The notes: generated by a model from the letters alone, not told the origin. Counted from the stretch's first letter, positions 1 through 10,211 are shown. The stretch is 64,000 nucleotides of DNA from Lederbergia wuyishanensis (GCF_022900255.1 NZ_JALIRM010000011.1:1-64000); one strand, 5' to 3'. Numbers and translations are program-made.

Positions 1-77
1 CCATCCATTCGCTCGACTTGCATGTATTAGGCACGCCGCCAGCGTTCGTCCTGAGCCAGGATCAAACTCTCATTGAA
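1..77 (-). rRNA. rrs: 16S ribosomal RNA, 5' end only
   Basis: The reverse complement carries the universal 5' signature AGAGTTTGATCCTGGCTCAG followed by the conserved GACGAACGCTGGCGGCGTG stretch. Taking the first A of that signature (position 70) as E. coli position 8 places nucleotide 1 near position 77. The gene runs out of the window at its left edge, so only about 77 nt are present. It is transcribed in the same direction as guaA, which ends about 320 bp upstream. Confidence 0.97.
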
Positions 78-195
78 GTTTGTAGCTCATTTGCTGGCAA
101 TGGTTTAAAACCATTGTTTAAAAATATTTTTGACGTTTGTTTCGTTCAGTTTTCAAAGATCAATCTCAATCACTTCGTTCAGAAGCGACTCTATT

Positions 196-224
196 AATAT
201 ATCATCTTTACTATCAGCAGTCAA
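196..224 (-). promoter_or_regulatory. rRNA operon promoter P2
   Basis: On the minus strand a -35 box TTGACT (224-219) and a -10 box TATATT (201-196) are separated by exactly 17 nt. It is the nearer of two tandem promoters, which is the usual Bacillus rrn arrangement. Transcription would start near position 189 and give a leader of about 110 nt before 16S. Confidence 0.85.
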
Positions 225-275
225 CCTTTTTTGAATAATATTTTTAAAGCGATGTGTTTCGTTGACTGTTTAACT

Positions 276-304
276 ATAGTACCATTTGAGATGAGTTCCG
301 TCAA
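276..304 (-). promoter_or_regulatory. rRNA operon promoter P1
   Basis: On the minus strand TTGACG (304-299) and TACTAT (281-276) are separated by 17 nt, 80 nt upstream of P2. The position just after the guaA terminator and the tandem layout support it. The -10 box is weaker than in P2. Confidence 0.65.
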
Positions 305-344
305 TTAATTTATTAAAAAAACTTATTTCCTTTATTATCCTAAT

Positions 345-381
345 ATAATAAAAAGACCTATCAGTCAAAACTAATAGGTCT
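345..381 (-). terminator. guaA terminator
   Basis: A perfect 7-bp stem (GACCTAT / ATAGGTC, 380-374 and 361-355 read on the minus strand) with a 12-nt loop is followed by TTTTT. It lies 18 nt after the guaA stop and isolates guaA from the rRNA promoters. Confidence 0.85.
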
Positions 382-398
382 CCTCTAGTATAAACCTC

Positions 399-1952
399 TT
401 ATTCCCACTCAATTGTAGCAGGTGGTTTGCTTGTAATATCATAAACTACACGGTTTACATGTTCTACTTCATTAACAATCCTTGTAGAGATTTTTTCGAG
501 CACGTCCCATGGAATTCTAGCCCAATCTGAAGTCATCCCATCGATTGAAGTTACTGCTCTGATTCCGATTGTGTGATCATACGTACGGGAGTCGCCCATT
601 ACACCGACACTTCGAATATCAGGTAGCACCGTAAAGTATTGCCAAATTTCTCTTTCTAAGCCAGCTTTTTTAATTTCTTCGCGTAAAATAAAATCTGATT
701 CGCGAACAATTTCTAATTTTTCATCTGTTACTTCACCTAAGACACGAATTCCAAGTCCAGGACCTGGGAATGGTTGGCGCCATACAATCTCATCTGGTAT
801 ACCAAGTTCAGTTCCAAGTGCTCGTACCTCATCTTTGAACAAAGTATTAAGTGGTTCGATTAATTTAAATTGCATATCTTCAGGCAAACCGCCTACGTTA
901 TGATGGGATTTGATAGTTTGAGCTGTTGCCGTTCCACTTTCAATAATATCCGTATACAGTGTCCCTTGAGCTAAGAAATCAATGCCTTCAAGCTTAGCTG
1001 CTTCATCATCAAAAACGTAAATAAATTCATTTCCAATAATTTTACGTTTTTGTTCTGGATCTGATACGCCTTTTAACTTGCCAAGGAAACGGTCGCTTGC
1101 ATCAACCTTTATGACATTCATATGGAAACCTTCAGTAAATGTCTTCATAACGCTGTCAGCTTCGCCTTTACGCAGTAAACCATGATCGACAAAAATACAT
1201 GTCAATTGATCGCCGATAGCTTTATGAATCAATACCGCTACTACAGAAGAATCTACCCCTCCGCTAAGTGCACATAAAACTTTCTTCCCACCAACTTCTT
1301 GACGAATTTTCTCCATTTCTATTTCAATGAAGTTTTCCATAGACCAGTCACCTTTACAGCCACAAATTTCAAACACAAAGTTTTTCAAAATTTCATTACC
1401 GTGAATGGAGTGGCGTACCTCTGGATGGAATTGAACAGCATACAATTGCTTTTCAACATTGCTCATGGCAGCAATTGGACAAGATGGACTAGTGGCATCT
1501 ACAGAAAATCCTTCAGGGGCTTCCTGAACTAAATCACCATGACTCATCCAAACGACTTGTTCATTCGGCAATCCTTTAAATAAAGACGCGCCTTCTTCGA
1601 TTTGAATTAACGCTTTCCCGTATTCACGATCTTTTGCTCTTTCTACATGGCCACCATAATGAACTGTCATAAGTTGCATGCCATAGCAAATTCCAAAGAC
1701 TGGTATTCCTAAGTCAAATAGTTTTTCGTCACAACGAAAGGCGTTTTCGGAGTAAACACTATTTGGTCCACCCGATAATATAATCCCTTTCGGATTCATT
1801 TCTTTAATTTCTTCAACAGAAATAGTATGAGGGTGCAATTCACTATATACACCAAACTCTCGAATCCTTCTGGTGATTAATTGATTGTATTGACTTCCAA
1901 AGTCTAGGACTACAATCATTTCCTGATCATGCAATTCCGCTTTTCCTGACAT
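399..1952 (-). CDS. guaA: GMP synthase (glutamine-hydrolysing)
   Basis: GuaA makes GMP from XMP, ATP and glutamine in the cytoplasm, the last step of guanine nucleotide synthesis. The 517-residue product has the class I glutamine amidotransferase domain first (nucleophile Cys in FGICYGMQ near residue 89, His/Glu in FHPEVRHS). The ATP pyrophosphatase domain follows with the SGGVDSS loop near residue 230, then the dimerisation domain ending in KPPATIEWE. Length matches B. subtilis GuaA (513). The start is supported by GGAGGG seven bases upstream. The gene follows the yeaC-yeaD-yebA genes but has its own promoter and guanine riboswitch, so it should be switched off when guanine is plentiful. Confidence 0.98.
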   Translation of the reverse strand: MSGKAELHDQEMIVVLDFGSQYNQLITRRIREFGVYSELHPHTISVEEIKEMNPKGIILSGGPNSVYSENAFRCDEKLFDLGIPVFGICYGMQLMTVHYGGHVERAKDREYGKALIQIEEGASLFKGLPNEQVVWMSHGDLVQEAPEGFSVDATSPSCPIAAMSNVEKQLYAVQFHPEVRHSIHGNEILKNFVFEICGCKGDWSMENFIEIEMEKIRQEVGGKKVLCALSGGVDSSVVAVLIHKAIGDQLTCIFVDHGLLRKGEADSVMKTFTEGFHMNVIKVDASDRFLGKLKGVSDPEQKRKIIGNEFIYVFDDEAAKLEGIDFLAQGTLYTDIIESGTATAQTIKSHHNVGGLPEDMQFKLIEPLNTLFKDEVRALGTELGIPDEIVWRQPFPGPGLGIRVLGEVTDEKLEIVRESDFILREEIKKAGLEREIWQYFTVLPDIRSVGVMGDSRTYDHTIGIRAVTSIDGMTSDWARIPWDVLEKISTRIVNEVEHVNRVVYDITSKPPATIEWE

Positions 1953-2124
1953 GTTAGACCCTCCATAATATTAAGATAGGCTGTATTAAACTAAAATGAT
2001 ATCCTCTTCGACGCACGAGGTGTGCTGTAAAATGAGGTATTGTCACAGGACGAGCACCCTTAGCAAGCTAAACTTCGCTCTAAACAAGGTGTTGGCAAAA
2101 TCAATCTTCTACTTTAATATAGCC

Positions 2125-2180
2125 AAAAAATAAAAAAAACTGAAATCCAGCCCTCTTTTACTAAGAAGGCAGAATTCCAG
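2125..2180 (-). terminator. Riboswitch-controlled terminator before guaA
   Basis: A long stem of about 16 pairs (arms 2180-2165 and 2155-2140, one mismatch and a few G-U pairs) is followed by eight T on the minus strand. Its 5' arm contains CTGCCTTC (2172-2165), exactly complementary to GAAGGCAG (2234-2227) at the 3' edge of the guanine aptamer. The antiterminator and the ligand-stabilised P1 stem therefore compete for the same bases. This is the expected OFF switch: guanine bound, P1 formed, terminator formed. Confidence 0.9.
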
Positions 2181-2226
2181 TATAAAAGAAGACAGAACAA
2201 ATAGGATGCTCGTCCCATGGAAAGAC

Positions 2227-2300
2227 CTGCCTTCATAGTAAGGTCATTTAAGGTGACCTCGTAGAGACTCCCATACCATATTAATGGGATTATATGAAGT
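2227..2300 (-). promoter_or_regulatory. Guanine (purine) riboswitch aptamer
   Basis: The minus-strand RNA starts with ACTTCATATAATCCC. It contains the P2 loop segment ATATGGTATGGGAGTCTCTAC, read here as its two halves, then the P3 arms GGTCA / TGACC and the closing TTACTATGAAG. The layout matches the xpt-type purine aptamer. The ligand-selecting base (C in ACTATG, position 74 of the usual numbering) is C, which pairs with guanine. Adenine switches have U here. It lies between the yebA stop and guaA. Confidence 0.93.
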
Positions 2301-2354
2301 TTCGCCGGATAACCAGGCGTCGTCATGTATTTTATTCGATTTAACCTGCGTTTT

Positions 2355-2383
2355 ATTTTAAACCTGATTTAAATCATGGTCAA
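2355..2383 (-). promoter_or_regulatory. guaA promoter overlapping the yebA stop
   Basis: On the minus strand TTGACC (2383-2378) and TAAAAT (2360-2355) are 17 nt apart. The -35 box overlaps the TGA stop codon of the transglutaminase gene. Transcription would start near 2348, shortly before the riboswitch aptamer. Confidence 0.7.
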
Positions 2384-4554
2384 CCAGTTGTTTTTTTAAT
2401 TAAATTTTCCCATAACTCACTAGCATATTCCCATTCTGATTCGAGCGTATCTCCTCTATAGATTGCTCTCTCATAACATTGTGTCAAAGTGCTCATATCT
2501 TTTGTATCAAAATGAAAGTCTACATAGTTCGCATATTCACGCAGGGTCTGCCCAATATTTCGTTTTACACCGAAACGATCTAGCTGTTTTAATAACTCTT
2601 CATATGCATGAACGAGGGTGTCACTACTATTCTTTCCTTTATATTTCCACAAAAGTACATACGGTATCCACTTACTTCTTTGCCAATAGAGCCAAGACAC
2701 TATAACAATTGCTAAAAATATAATCAAAATAATAATATATTTACTTTCCCCAATAAAGGAAGAAACTTTAGCAGTACTTTTTCTTGTTGTTTTATCCTTT
2801 TTTACTTGTTTATTATTTTCTTTTTCAAGATTCTCTTTCTTTTCCAAATCAACTGGGTTCGAAGGCTGAATTGCTGGTGTTATTGGGGTAGTATCCTTTT
2901 TTTCGTCATTGAGGACAGTAGCAAAGCTTGTGAACCCAATTGTAGGTTCAAATGGAACCCACCCTTGTGTTGGGAAAAAAACCTCTACCCATGAATGTGC
3001 TTCATTATTCGTCACTTTGTATACTCGATCCGTACCATCAGTCTCTCCATAGTATTGTCCTGCAGCGTAACCTTTTGCCCATCTTGCAGGGATTCCAATT
3101 GAACGAAGCATTACAACCATGGAGGTTGAAAAATTATCGCAATAGCCTATTTTCGTATCAAATAAAAACTGATCAACGTAATCTTGATCTTCCTCTGGAA
3201 TTGCAACATCGGTTTGATCGTATACAAATTCACCACTTTTAAAATACCTTTCAATTGCTTTTGCCTTATCATAAAAATTATCGTGATCTTTCGTTATTTC
3301 CTCCGCCAAATCACGAACTCGATCAGGTAAAGTTTTCGGGACTTGAGTATATCTCAATGTAAATACATAATCTAAGTCACTTGTCGAATGAGTCTCACGC
3401 ATTTCTTTTAAACTAAAAGCTGTTCTTACGTAATCTATCTCGTATTGCTTAAGCTTAGTAGGATTATTATCAGCATCAAATGATTCAAGCTTTTCTCCTG
3501 AATCGAATTTAAAATAACCATCTTCATTGCCATATACCGATAAAAAACCATAAGGCAGGACGATATGGGGATAGGTAATTTTAAAGTCAAATCTTGCTTT
3601 TCGAACCGGTTCATCTGAAGGATTTAATTTATAGATATCTCCAGATAAAAATTGACCATGTCCCGGTTCACCGATTTTCTCCCATCCTTTTCCCGTATAT
3701 TCATCTTTCGTTTCCACTTTCCAATATTGCTTCGTAGGAGTTTTTACGATAAAAACAACTCGGTTATCTCCTAAAAAAGGACCGCCTAATTTCGAATCAT
3801 TTGGGCTATATCCAATCCTTGAAACTCCGGATTGTCTCGGAAAAACGTTCTCCGCTTTCGATTGAATAAATGGAACGGGATCCGGCCAAATCGGACCTGC
3901 TTTAGGAGAAGCATAACCAATAAAAACACTCGCTACAATCATAACAATAAGGGGAATGACCCACTTACTCAATAGATTGCTTCGGTTTCGAATTTGCTCT
4001 TTCTCAAGCAACCTCTGAAAAAATAATATACCTAGTAATGCAAAACCGATGCCCACAATTCGAACAATAGCCCACTCAGCGTTATAAACGGTAAATGTAT
4101 CTAAAACAGTCACATAAAGAATGGTCATAATATAAAAAATAAATATTCTTTTCCTGATCATAAGCCAATATGAAAGCAAGTAAGTCATAATCCATAGCAA
4201 AACAAAGAAAAGCAGCGTTCGAAACATATCCGATAAATCATCTACATTCCAAGACAGCAACATTTTTACGTTCATATATATGTCATTGAAAAAGACATAA
4301 ATCCATTCAGTAAAAGTTGTATGCCCACGACCAAAAACGATATAAAGAAATACGATGATTAAGCCCGTCTTTAACAATTGACGAAACCAAGTGTAGACCG
4401 GAAGAATATTTAAGGAAAGAGAAGCAGCGATAAAAATAACGAAATAATGGATTTCACCCGTATGGGTAATCTGATCAAGTGGACGAATCCATTCCCACAC
4501 TAAGAAAAATCCCAGAATATATAAGATTAAGGTCGATTGGAAATTCTTATTCAC
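2380..4554 (-). CDS. yebA: Membrane transglutaminase-like protein (TgpA/YebA family)
   Basis: This 724-residue membrane protein has several N-terminal transmembrane segments (about residues 5-210), a large extracytoplasmic transglutaminase-like domain, one more membrane segment near residue 610 and a C-terminal cytoplasmic DUF4129-like tail. The transglutaminase core is visible as IGYCDNFSTSM (Cys), NEAHSWVEVF (His) and VPFEPTIGF. The natural substrate of the family is not established. The GTG start sits behind GGAGGTGA and overlaps the TGA of the DUF58 gene by four bases, so the two are translationally coupled. Order moxR - DUF58 - transglutaminase is a widely conserved trio and matches yeaC-yeaD-yebA of B. 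subtilis. Confidence 0.9.
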   Translation of the reverse strand: MNKNFQSTLILYILGFFLVWEWIRPLDQITHTGEIHYFVIFIAASLSLNILPVYTWFRQLLKTGLIIVFLYIVFGRGHTTFTEWIYVFFNDIYMNVKMLLSWNVDDLSDMFRTLLFFVLLWIMTYLLSYWLMIRKRIFIFYIMTILYVTVLDTFTVYNAEWAIVRIVGIGFALLGILFFQRLLEKEQIRNRSNLLSKWVIPLIVMIVASVFIGYASPKAGPIWPDPVPFIQSKAENVFPRQSGVSRIGYSPNDSKLGGPFLGDNRVVFIVKTPTKQYWKVETKDEYTGKGWEKIGEPGHGQFLSGDIYKLNPSDEPVRKARFDFKITYPHIVLPYGFLSVYGNEDGYFKFDSGEKLESFDADNNPTKLKQYEIDYVRTAFSLKEMRETHSTSDLDYVFTLRYTQVPKTLPDRVRDLAEEITKDHDNFYDKAKAIERYFKSGEFVYDQTDVAIPEEDQDYVDQFLFDTKIGYCDNFSTSMVVMLRSIGIPARWAKGYAAGQYYGETDGTDRVYKVTNNEAHSWVEVFFPTQGWVPFEPTIGFTSFATVLNDEKKDTTPITPAIQPSNPVDLEKKENLEKENNKQVKKDKTTRKSTAKVSSFIGESKYIIILIIFLAIVIVSWLYWQRSKWIPYVLLWKYKGKNSSDTLVHAYEELLKQLDRFGVKRNIGQTLREYANYVDFHFDTKDMSTLTQCYERAIYRGDTLESEWEYASELWENLIKKTTG

Positions 4555-5774
4555 GCACGCTTCACCTCCGAAAAAGCTGTTCGAAACTCATCTTCATACA
4601 ACGAGATCATAATGATGCCTTTTTGCATAGCCGAAGATTTTATTATCAATTCCTCTTGGCTAATAGGATCATTCTGCTTTTTAATGTAGTAAACAATAAA
4701 GGTCCCCCTGCGCCGCATATAAACACCAGCTTGGTCAACCAATTCTTTACTTAAAACGGAAGTAACAACAATCATGACAGCTGGCTGTGTAAAAAGAATC
4801 GATTCTGTTTCAATGATATTTGCTAAAGGAACAGAACTATCCGCTTTTACTTTTGCTAAATGAAGGAATATCTGCTGTTGTTGCTGATCCCCGCCTCTAA
4901 TAGGGAAAAATGTTTTATCATCCCCCGCTGAAAAAAGACCGATCTGCCCTCCGTATTTAAGAACGGATTTTGTAATAGATGCTACAAATTTAACCGTTTC
5001 TTCAAAGTTTTTCGTTTTTGTTCGATCTAAAATAATCAGAAGGTCATTCGTTTGCCTAATCTCAAATTCCTTTGTCATCATATCATTCGTACGTGCAAAT
5101 GCCTTCCAATCGATCCATGAAAAACGGTCACCTGGTTGGTATTGTCTAATCCCAGCAACAAGAGAGGTGTCCTTTTGAAATTGCATAGCAGAAACAGTAC
5201 CACCTTGTTCAAATTGACTTTCCAATGAGCGATATTCAATTTCCTCATGTTGTGGGTAGACTAATAATACTTCCCGGCAATCAACCCACTTTTCTTTTTC
5301 TACTAACCCAAGAGCATCTCCAGTTTTAAAACGTATCGCTTCAAAAACATGTTCCCCTCGCGGAATTTTATCAATTTTATAATAAAATTCTAAATTTCTT
5401 TTAAACCCAGGGAATAGAATTTTCTTACTTTCTCGATAATAAAATTCATCCGGAACCCAATCTGCAACCACTAAAAAAAGCAATGGAAACGGGAACTTTC
5501 GATTCAATGAAATTTTTACTGTCACTTGATCCCCAGCCGTCAATTGCAACGGAGAAAAGACTCTCTTAAGTTGAAAATCATTTAATGGATAAATTAATAG
5601 AGCAATAGAATAGATGGCAAAAGGAAGAAAGCTGAAAAATAAAAACCAGCTCACAAATCCTCCTTGAAACATCGCAAATGAATAAGTTAAAACTAAAAGC
5701 AAAAATAAGAAAATCAGACCAAAAAAAGGTTTGAATCTTGCTAAAAGACGATTCCGTTTAAATAACGATTTCAT
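4551..5774 (-). CDS. yeaD: DUF58 domain protein (YeaD family)
   Basis: This 407-residue protein has two N-terminal transmembrane helices (about residues 15-60) and a C-terminal DUF58 domain, a VWA-like fold seen here as YQPGDRFSWIDWKAFART and the LIILDRTKT strand. DUF58 proteins work with a MoxR ATPase and a transglutaminase-like partner encoded beside them, possibly as a chaperone or envelope-assembly unit; the molecular role is not known. The ATG follows the stop of the upstream moxR gene directly (TAA then ATG), and its own stop overlaps the next start, giving a tight three-gene unit. Confidence 0.9.
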   Translation of the reverse strand: MKSLFKRNRLLARFKPFFGLIFLFLLLVLTYSFAMFQGGFVSWFLFFSFLPFAIYSIALLIYPLNDFQLKRVFSPLQLTAGDQVTVKISLNRKFPFPLLFLVVADWVPDEFYYRESKKILFPGFKRNLEFYYKIDKIPRGEHVFEAIRFKTGDALGLVEKEKWVDCREVLLVYPQHEEIEYRSLESQFEQGGTVSAMQFQKDTSLVAGIRQYQPGDRFSWIDWKAFARTNDMMTKEFEIRQTNDLLIILDRTKTKNFEETVKFVASITKSVLKYGGQIGLFSAGDDKTFFPIRGGDQQQQQIFLHLAKVKADSSVPLANIIETESILFTQPAVMIVVTSVLSKELVDQAGVYMRRRGTFIVYYIKKQNDPISQEELIIKSSAMQKGIIMISLYEDEFRTAFSEVKRA

Positions 5775-6731
5775 TTACTTAACAGCCCTTTTAATTGGGA
5801 CGTGTGTTCTTTCAATGATTTCTTCCAAGATGTGTTCGGTTGTGATTCCTTGATATTTTGCATCCGCCCTTAAAATGAGTCGGTGAGAAAATACAAATGG
5901 CGTCAAATACTGTATGTCATCCGGAATGACATAATCACGTCCAGATAAAAATGCAAGTGACTGGGAAGCTTTCATAAGTGCAATAGAAGCACGAGGGCTT
6001 GCACCTAAATACACATTTGGATGATTTCTCGTTCGATTCGCGAGTTCAACGATATATTGTTTTAATGTTTCTTCTACAAATGTTTCTTTTACATGTTGCT
6101 GAAGCTCTCTTAATTCATCTAGCGAAATAACTGGTTGTAAGTCTTCAATTGGCGGTACTTTTTGTGAGCGCGTTAAAACTTCTACCTCTTCTTTAGCCGT
6201 TGGATAGCCCATTTTCATTTTTAATAAAAAACGATCCAACTGAGCTTCAGGCAATGGATAAGTACCTTCATATTCAATCGGGTTTTGCGTAGCCATGACA
6301 AAAAACGGCTTTTCTAATTGTAAAGTGACACCATCAACAGTAATACTTTTTTCTTCCATACTCTCCAAAAGGGCTGATTGTGTTTTAGGGGAGGTACGAT
6401 TGATTTCATCCGCAAGAATGATATTTCCTACAATTGGTCCAGGTCTAAAAGTAAATTCCATCTCTTTTTGATTATATATTGATACCCCTAATACATCGGA
6501 AGGAAGTAAGTCAGGGGTAAATTGTATACGTTTAAAAGAAGCGTTTACAGATTTAGCTAAAGCCCGTACCATCATCGTTTTCCCCACTCCAGGAACGTCC
6601 TCAAGCAGTACATGACCTTCTGCTAAAAGGGCTAAAAGACTAAGTCGTGCCACGTCTGTCTTTCCGATCATAACTTTTTCAATATTTTGTAAAATCTTTT
6701 TAATTTGCTGTTGCATCATATCGCTGTTCAT
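5775..6731 (-). CDS. yeaC: MoxR-family AAA+ ATPase
   Basis: This 318-residue cytoplasmic AAA+ ATPase of the MoxR subgroup has Walker A in DVPGVGKTMM (about residue 45), Walker B in NIILADEINRTSPKTQ, sensor 1 in VMATQNPIEYEGTYPLPEAQLDRF and a C-terminal helical lid. MoxR proteins act as chaperone-like ATPases, often for VWA-domain partners; the adjoining DUF58 protein is the likely partner. It is the first gene of the trio. No promoter was picked out with confidence in the repeat-filled 590 bp upstream. Confidence 0.93.
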   Translation of the reverse strand: MNSDMMQQQIKKILQNIEKVMIGKTDVARLSLLALLAEGHVLLEDVPGVGKTMMVRALAKSVNASFKRIQFTPDLLPSDVLGVSIYNQKEMEFTFRPGPIVGNIILADEINRTSPKTQSALLESMEEKSITVDGVTLQLEKPFFVMATQNPIEYEGTYPLPEAQLDRFLLKMKMGYPTAKEEVEVLTRSQKVPPIEDLQPVISLDELRELQQHVKETFVEETLKQYIVELANRTRNHPNVYLGASPRASIALMKASQSLAFLSGRDYVIPDDIQYLTPFVFSHRLILRADAKYQGITTEHILEEIIERTHVPIKRAVK

Positions 6732-6759
6732 CTACATCCACCCGCCGTCTCTATTTTTT

Positions 6760-7205
6760 GTCTTGCCAAAGCAGCTCACGACTGCAAAACTTCTCGTTGT
6801 GTTTCTTTTATCCTAAATCTTTGACCGTGAAGTTTGCACTACATAAAAAGCAGTTGCGTATTTTCTTTTTTCTAACTCAAGGCACCATCAGCTCGAGGTT
6901 AAATATCCTGATACGCTAAAAGTCAAAGTACAGACTTTTTACATATCAGAACATTTGCTTGTCAAAGGTAACGAGAGCCTTGCGTTTTTCTTTGTCTAAC
7001 TCCGGCGCCTATCGACTAGTAAACTTCCCGTCCTTTTCTTTTGCGTAAGTCAACATCGACTCGTTCCTCGTCGTGTTTCCTTTATCTCAAGTCTTGGGTC
7101 GAAAAAGGAACGTCGACTAGAACCACCACGTCCTGTGGCGACGTCGACGGACCCACATCCTGTGGGCCTATACGTCGATGGGCTGGGCGCCTTCGTTTTT
7201 CGTAA
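6760..7205. repeat. Intergenic repeat mosaic
   Basis: The 590 bp between yeaC and nadE holds no convincing gene. It contains segments that recur elsewhere in the window. Around 6950-6995 there is a stretch (GAACATTTGCTTGTC, then GAGAGCCTTGCGTTTT) that is the inverted counterpart of 11012-11052. Around 7045-7095 there is AAGTCAACATCGACTCG followed by GTGTTTCCTTTATCTC, matching 60345-60390. GC-rich direct and inverted runs (ACGTCGAC, CACATCCTGTGGG) fill the end. This looks like a composite of a dispersed intergenic repeat family. Confidence 0.7.
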
Positions 7206-7321
7206 TACCATTTATATTCTGTCTAAATCAGGAAAATCCTCCCGTAAAATGAAAGTAGAAAGGACAGGATAAAAGTATCAGTGTTCTAGATACTTTATAC
7301 CTGTCCCATTTATTCGTCAAT

Positions 7322-8152
7322 CTACTTCCAAAAATTATCAAATATTGTAATTGGCAAATGTCGTTTATGTGCCGATTTTCGATATAATGCTTCGATTGTA
7401 TTTTTTGCAGTATCCGAAACTTCTTTTCCTTCAAGGTAATCATCAATTTCCTCATAGGATACACCTAGAGCCACTTCATCAGGAAGTAGTGGACGATCAT
7501 CCTCAAGATCCGCCGTCGGAATCTTCATATATAAATGTTCCGGACAGCCAAGTTCCTTCAATATTTGCCTGCCTTGTCTTTTATTTAACCTGAATATCGG
7601 TACTAAATCAGAGCCGCCATCACCAAACTTCGTAAAAAATCCTGTCAAAGCTTCGGCTGCTTGATCAGTACCAAGCACAACGCAATTATTCATAGCTGCA
7701 ATACTATATTGAACTTTCATACGCTCACGAGCTTTTTCATTCCCTTTTGTAAAATCGGTAATGTCAACCCCGGCTTCTCGCATTGCTTCAACACTTGCAT
7801 CCACTGCATTTTTAATGTTCACTTCATACGTCACACTTGGTTGAATAAATTCCAATACGTCATCTACATCACTTGCATCGTTTTGCTTTCCATAGGGAAG
7901 TCGAACCGCAATAAATTTATACTTTTCTAAATCCCGACCTTCGTTCAATTCATCAACTGCCATTTGCGCAAGTTTTCCTACGAGCGTTGAATCCTGTCCT
8001 CCTGAAATCCCTAACACAAATCCGTTAAAGAATATATACTTTTTCATATATTCTTTCATAAAATCGATACTTTTACGGATTTCTTCTTGTGCATCTATTT
8101 TAGGAAGAACTTTTAGTTCGTCAATAATTTGCTTTTGGAGTTCATCCATCAC
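7322..8152 (-). CDS. nadE: NH3-dependent NAD+ synthetase
   Basis: NadE amidates nicotinate adenine dinucleotide to NAD+ with ATP and ammonia. The 276-residue length fits the ammonia-only enzyme (B. subtilis NadE is 272) and there is no nitrilase-type glutaminase domain. The ATP pyrophosphatase P-loop is visible as [14 protein letters not shown] near residue 45, with [34 protein letters not shown] and [16 protein letters not shown] downstream. GGAGGTATCGTG precedes the start. It is the last gene of a four-gene NAD salvage operon, 13 bp after pncB. Confidence 0.97.
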   Translation of the reverse strand: MMDELQKQIIDELKVLPKIDAQEEIRKSIDFMKEYMKKYIFFNGFVLGISGGQDSTLVGKLAQMAVDELNEGRDLEKYKFIAVRLPYGKQNDASDVDDVLEFIQPSVTYEVNIKNAVDASVEAMREAGVDITDFTKGNEKARERMKVQYSIAAMNNCVVLGTDQAAEALTGFFTKFGDGGSDLVPIFRLNKRQGRQILKELGCPEHLYMKIPTADLEDDRPLLPDEVALGVSYEEIDDYLEGKEVSDTAKNTIEALYRKSAHKRHLPITIFDNFWK

Positions 8153-8165
8153 GATACCTCCTGAC

Positions 8166-9635
8166 TTATAATCTTTTTAATTTACTAACCTTTTCCTTAA
8201 CTTCTTCAATATTTCTCATTTTATTATTCCAGCATTTTTGACTGAGGTCGACTGGGTACTCCTCAGGATTAAGAGACCTTTTGTATTCATCCCATAATAA
8301 GCTAAGACACTCTTTCGCATAGCCTTGAATTTCCTTAAGCTCTGGCAATTCGTACACAAGCTTGCCTTGGTCAAAAATCATTTCATGTAAATTAATTGCA
8401 TCGAAGTCGGTCACAAACTTACTAATATAAGTATGAACGGGATGGAACATTTTAAGCCGTGGCTCGTCTTCCGGTTTCTCATCCCACAGCGTAATATAAT
8501 CCCCTTCTGATTTACGGTTTATCCTATTTACTATACGATAAACCTTTTTTCTACCAGGAGTCGTTACTTTTTCAGCATTGCTGGAGATTTTAATCGTATC
8601 TTCCATTTCTCCATGTTCATTTTCAATCGAGACAAGTTTATATACTGCTCCTAAAGCGGGTTGATCATAAGCTGTAATTAACTTTGTCCCAACACCCCAC
8701 GAATCGATTCTTGCCCCTTGCGCTTTTAAATGTAAAATTGTATATTCATCGAGGTCACTAGAAGCAAAGATTTTCGCATCTGTTAACCCTGCCTCATCCA
8801 GCATTTTCCGTGCTTCTTTTGATAAGAAAGCCATATCTCCACTATCAAGACGAATTCCTTTAAAATTAATCTTGTCGCCGAGTTCTTTCGCCACTTTTAT
8901 TGCGGCTGGCACACCTGATCGTAATGTGTCATACGTATCTACTAAAAATACGCAATCACGATGAGATTCAGCATATTTTATAAAAGCAGTATAATCGTCT
9001 TTGTACGCCTGTACCATTGAATGTGCATGAGTACCCGCAACAGGCATATCAAAAATTTTACCAGCACGAACATTACTCGTACCATCAAATCCACCGATAA
9101 AAGCTGCTCGTGTTCCCCAAAGTGCCGCATCCAGCTCCTGCGCCCTTCTTGATCCAAATTCCAAGGCGATTTCATCCCCAACAATTTGTTTGATTCGAGA
9201 AGCTTTTGTAGCAATCAATGTTTGATAATTCACAATGTTAAGCAAAGCAGTTTCAATTAGTTGTGCTTCCACAAGCGGCGCTTCAACCTGTAGAATAGGT
9301 TCATTGTTAAAAACAACTTCCCCTTCTTTCATCGAACGAATCGTTCCAGTAAATCTTAGATTCTTTAAAAATTCGATGAATTCCTCTTCATATCCGATTT
9401 CCTCTTGTAAATACTCTATATCAGTATCACTAAAGCGAAAATCTTTGATATAATGAATGACTTTTTCCAATCCTGCAAAAATCGCATAACCATTTGAAAA
9501 TGGCATTTTTCGAAAATAAAGATCAAAAACAGCTTTACGGTTATGAATCCCGTCTTGCCAATACGTCTTCGCCATATTAATTTGATATAAATCTGTATGC
9601 AATGCCAAACTATCGTCTTTATAATGATCGTTCAT
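8166..9635 (-). CDS. pncB: Nicotinate phosphoribosyltransferase
   Basis: PncB converts nicotinate and PRPP to nicotinate mononucleotide, using ATP. The 489-residue product begins [20 protein letters not shown] and carries [13 protein letters not shown], the GTHAHSMVQ active-site segment and [15 protein letters not shown]. The ATG at 9635 is chosen over a GTG three codons upstream because GGAG lies eight bases before the ATG and touches the GTG. It lies between pncA (10 bp gap) and nadE, so nicotinamide can be deamidated, ribosylated and, after adenylation by an enzyme encoded elsewhere, amidated to NAD+. Confidence 0.96.
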   Translation of the reverse strand: MNDHYKDDSLALHTDLYQINMAKTYWQDGIHNRKAVFDLYFRKMPFSNGYAIFAGLEKVIHYIKDFRFSDTDIEYLQEEIGYEEEFIEFLKNLRFTGTIRSMKEGEVVFNNEPILQVEAPLVEAQLIETALLNIVNYQTLIATKASRIKQIVGDEIALEFGSRRAQELDAALWGTRAAFIGGFDGTSNVRAGKIFDMPVAGTHAHSMVQAYKDDYTAFIKYAESHRDCVFLVDTYDTLRSGVPAAIKVAKELGDKINFKGIRLDSGDMAFLSKEARKMLDEAGLTDAKIFASSDLDEYTILHLKAQGARIDSWGVGTKLITAYDQPALGAVYKLVSIENEHGEMEDTIKISSNAEKVTTPGRKKVYRIVNRINRKSEGDYITLWDEKPEDEPRLKMFHPVHTYISKFVTDFDAINLHEMIFDQGKLVYELPELKEIQGYAKECLSLLWDEYKRSLNPEEYPVDLSQKCWNNKMRNIEEVKEKVSKLKRL

Positions 9636-9653
9636 GTAAACCACTCCATCATT

Positions 9654-10211
9654 TTAGCTTCCTGATACAACTTTTGCTCCTAGAGTTTGGACAAAATGAC
9701 CTAATGCCCATTCGTGACCTGCTTGATTAAAACTTGCTACAGCATCCTCGTGAACAACAATTTGGAAGCCTTTATTGTACGCATCAACAGCAGTATGCAA
9801 TACACAAATATCTGTGCAAACACCACAAATATGCACTTCCTGGATTCCCCGCTCACGGAGTTTTATTTCAAGGTCTGTACCTGCAAACGCACTATACCTT
9901 GTTTTATCCATATAATACACGTTTGAATCATTCTTATGCTTTTCATATAGTTCGGAAAGTTTTCCGTATAAATCTCTACCATTAGTTCCTTCAATATTAT
10001 GCGGCGGAAATAGTTTTGCTTCTGGGTGATGTTCGTTTCCTTCCGTATGCTTATCAATGGCTAAAACAACAAAATCTCCATTTTCAATAAATTTTTTTGT
10101 TAAGGAGACGATATTCCCCTCAATTACTTGCCCTGGTTGACCGCACGTAAGTCTCCCATCTTCTGCTACAAAATCATATGTATAGTCCACGTTTAGAAGT
10201 GCTTTTTTCAT
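9654..10211 (-). CDS. pncA: Nicotinamidase (isochorismatase fold)
   Basis: PncA hydrolyses nicotinamide to nicotinate and ammonia. The 185-residue protein keeps the full cysteine-hydrolase triad: Asp9 (LLNVDYTYDF), Lys103 (YMDKTRYSAFAGTDL) and Cys136 (CGVCTDICVLHTA). Metal-binding residues lie in AIDKHTEGNEHHPE (Asp53, His55, His62). Its ATG overlaps the TGA of the upstream HAD gene. It serves here as an internal reference for the divergent family member at 58913-59629. Confidence 0.96.
   Translation of the reverse strand: MKKALLNVDYTYDFVAEDGRLTCGQPGQVIEGNIVSLTKKFIENGDFVVLAIDKHTEGNEHHPEAKLFPPHNIEGTNGRDLYGKLSELYEKHKNDSNVYYMDKTRYSAFAGTDLEIKLRERGIQEVHICGVCTDICVLHTAVDAYNKGFQIVVHEDAVASFNQAGHEWALGHFVQTLGAKVVSGS

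Noticed and set aside
2114-2326. A 70-codon minus-strand frame before guaA
   Set aside because: It runs through the guanine aptamer and its terminator, which fully explain the sequence.
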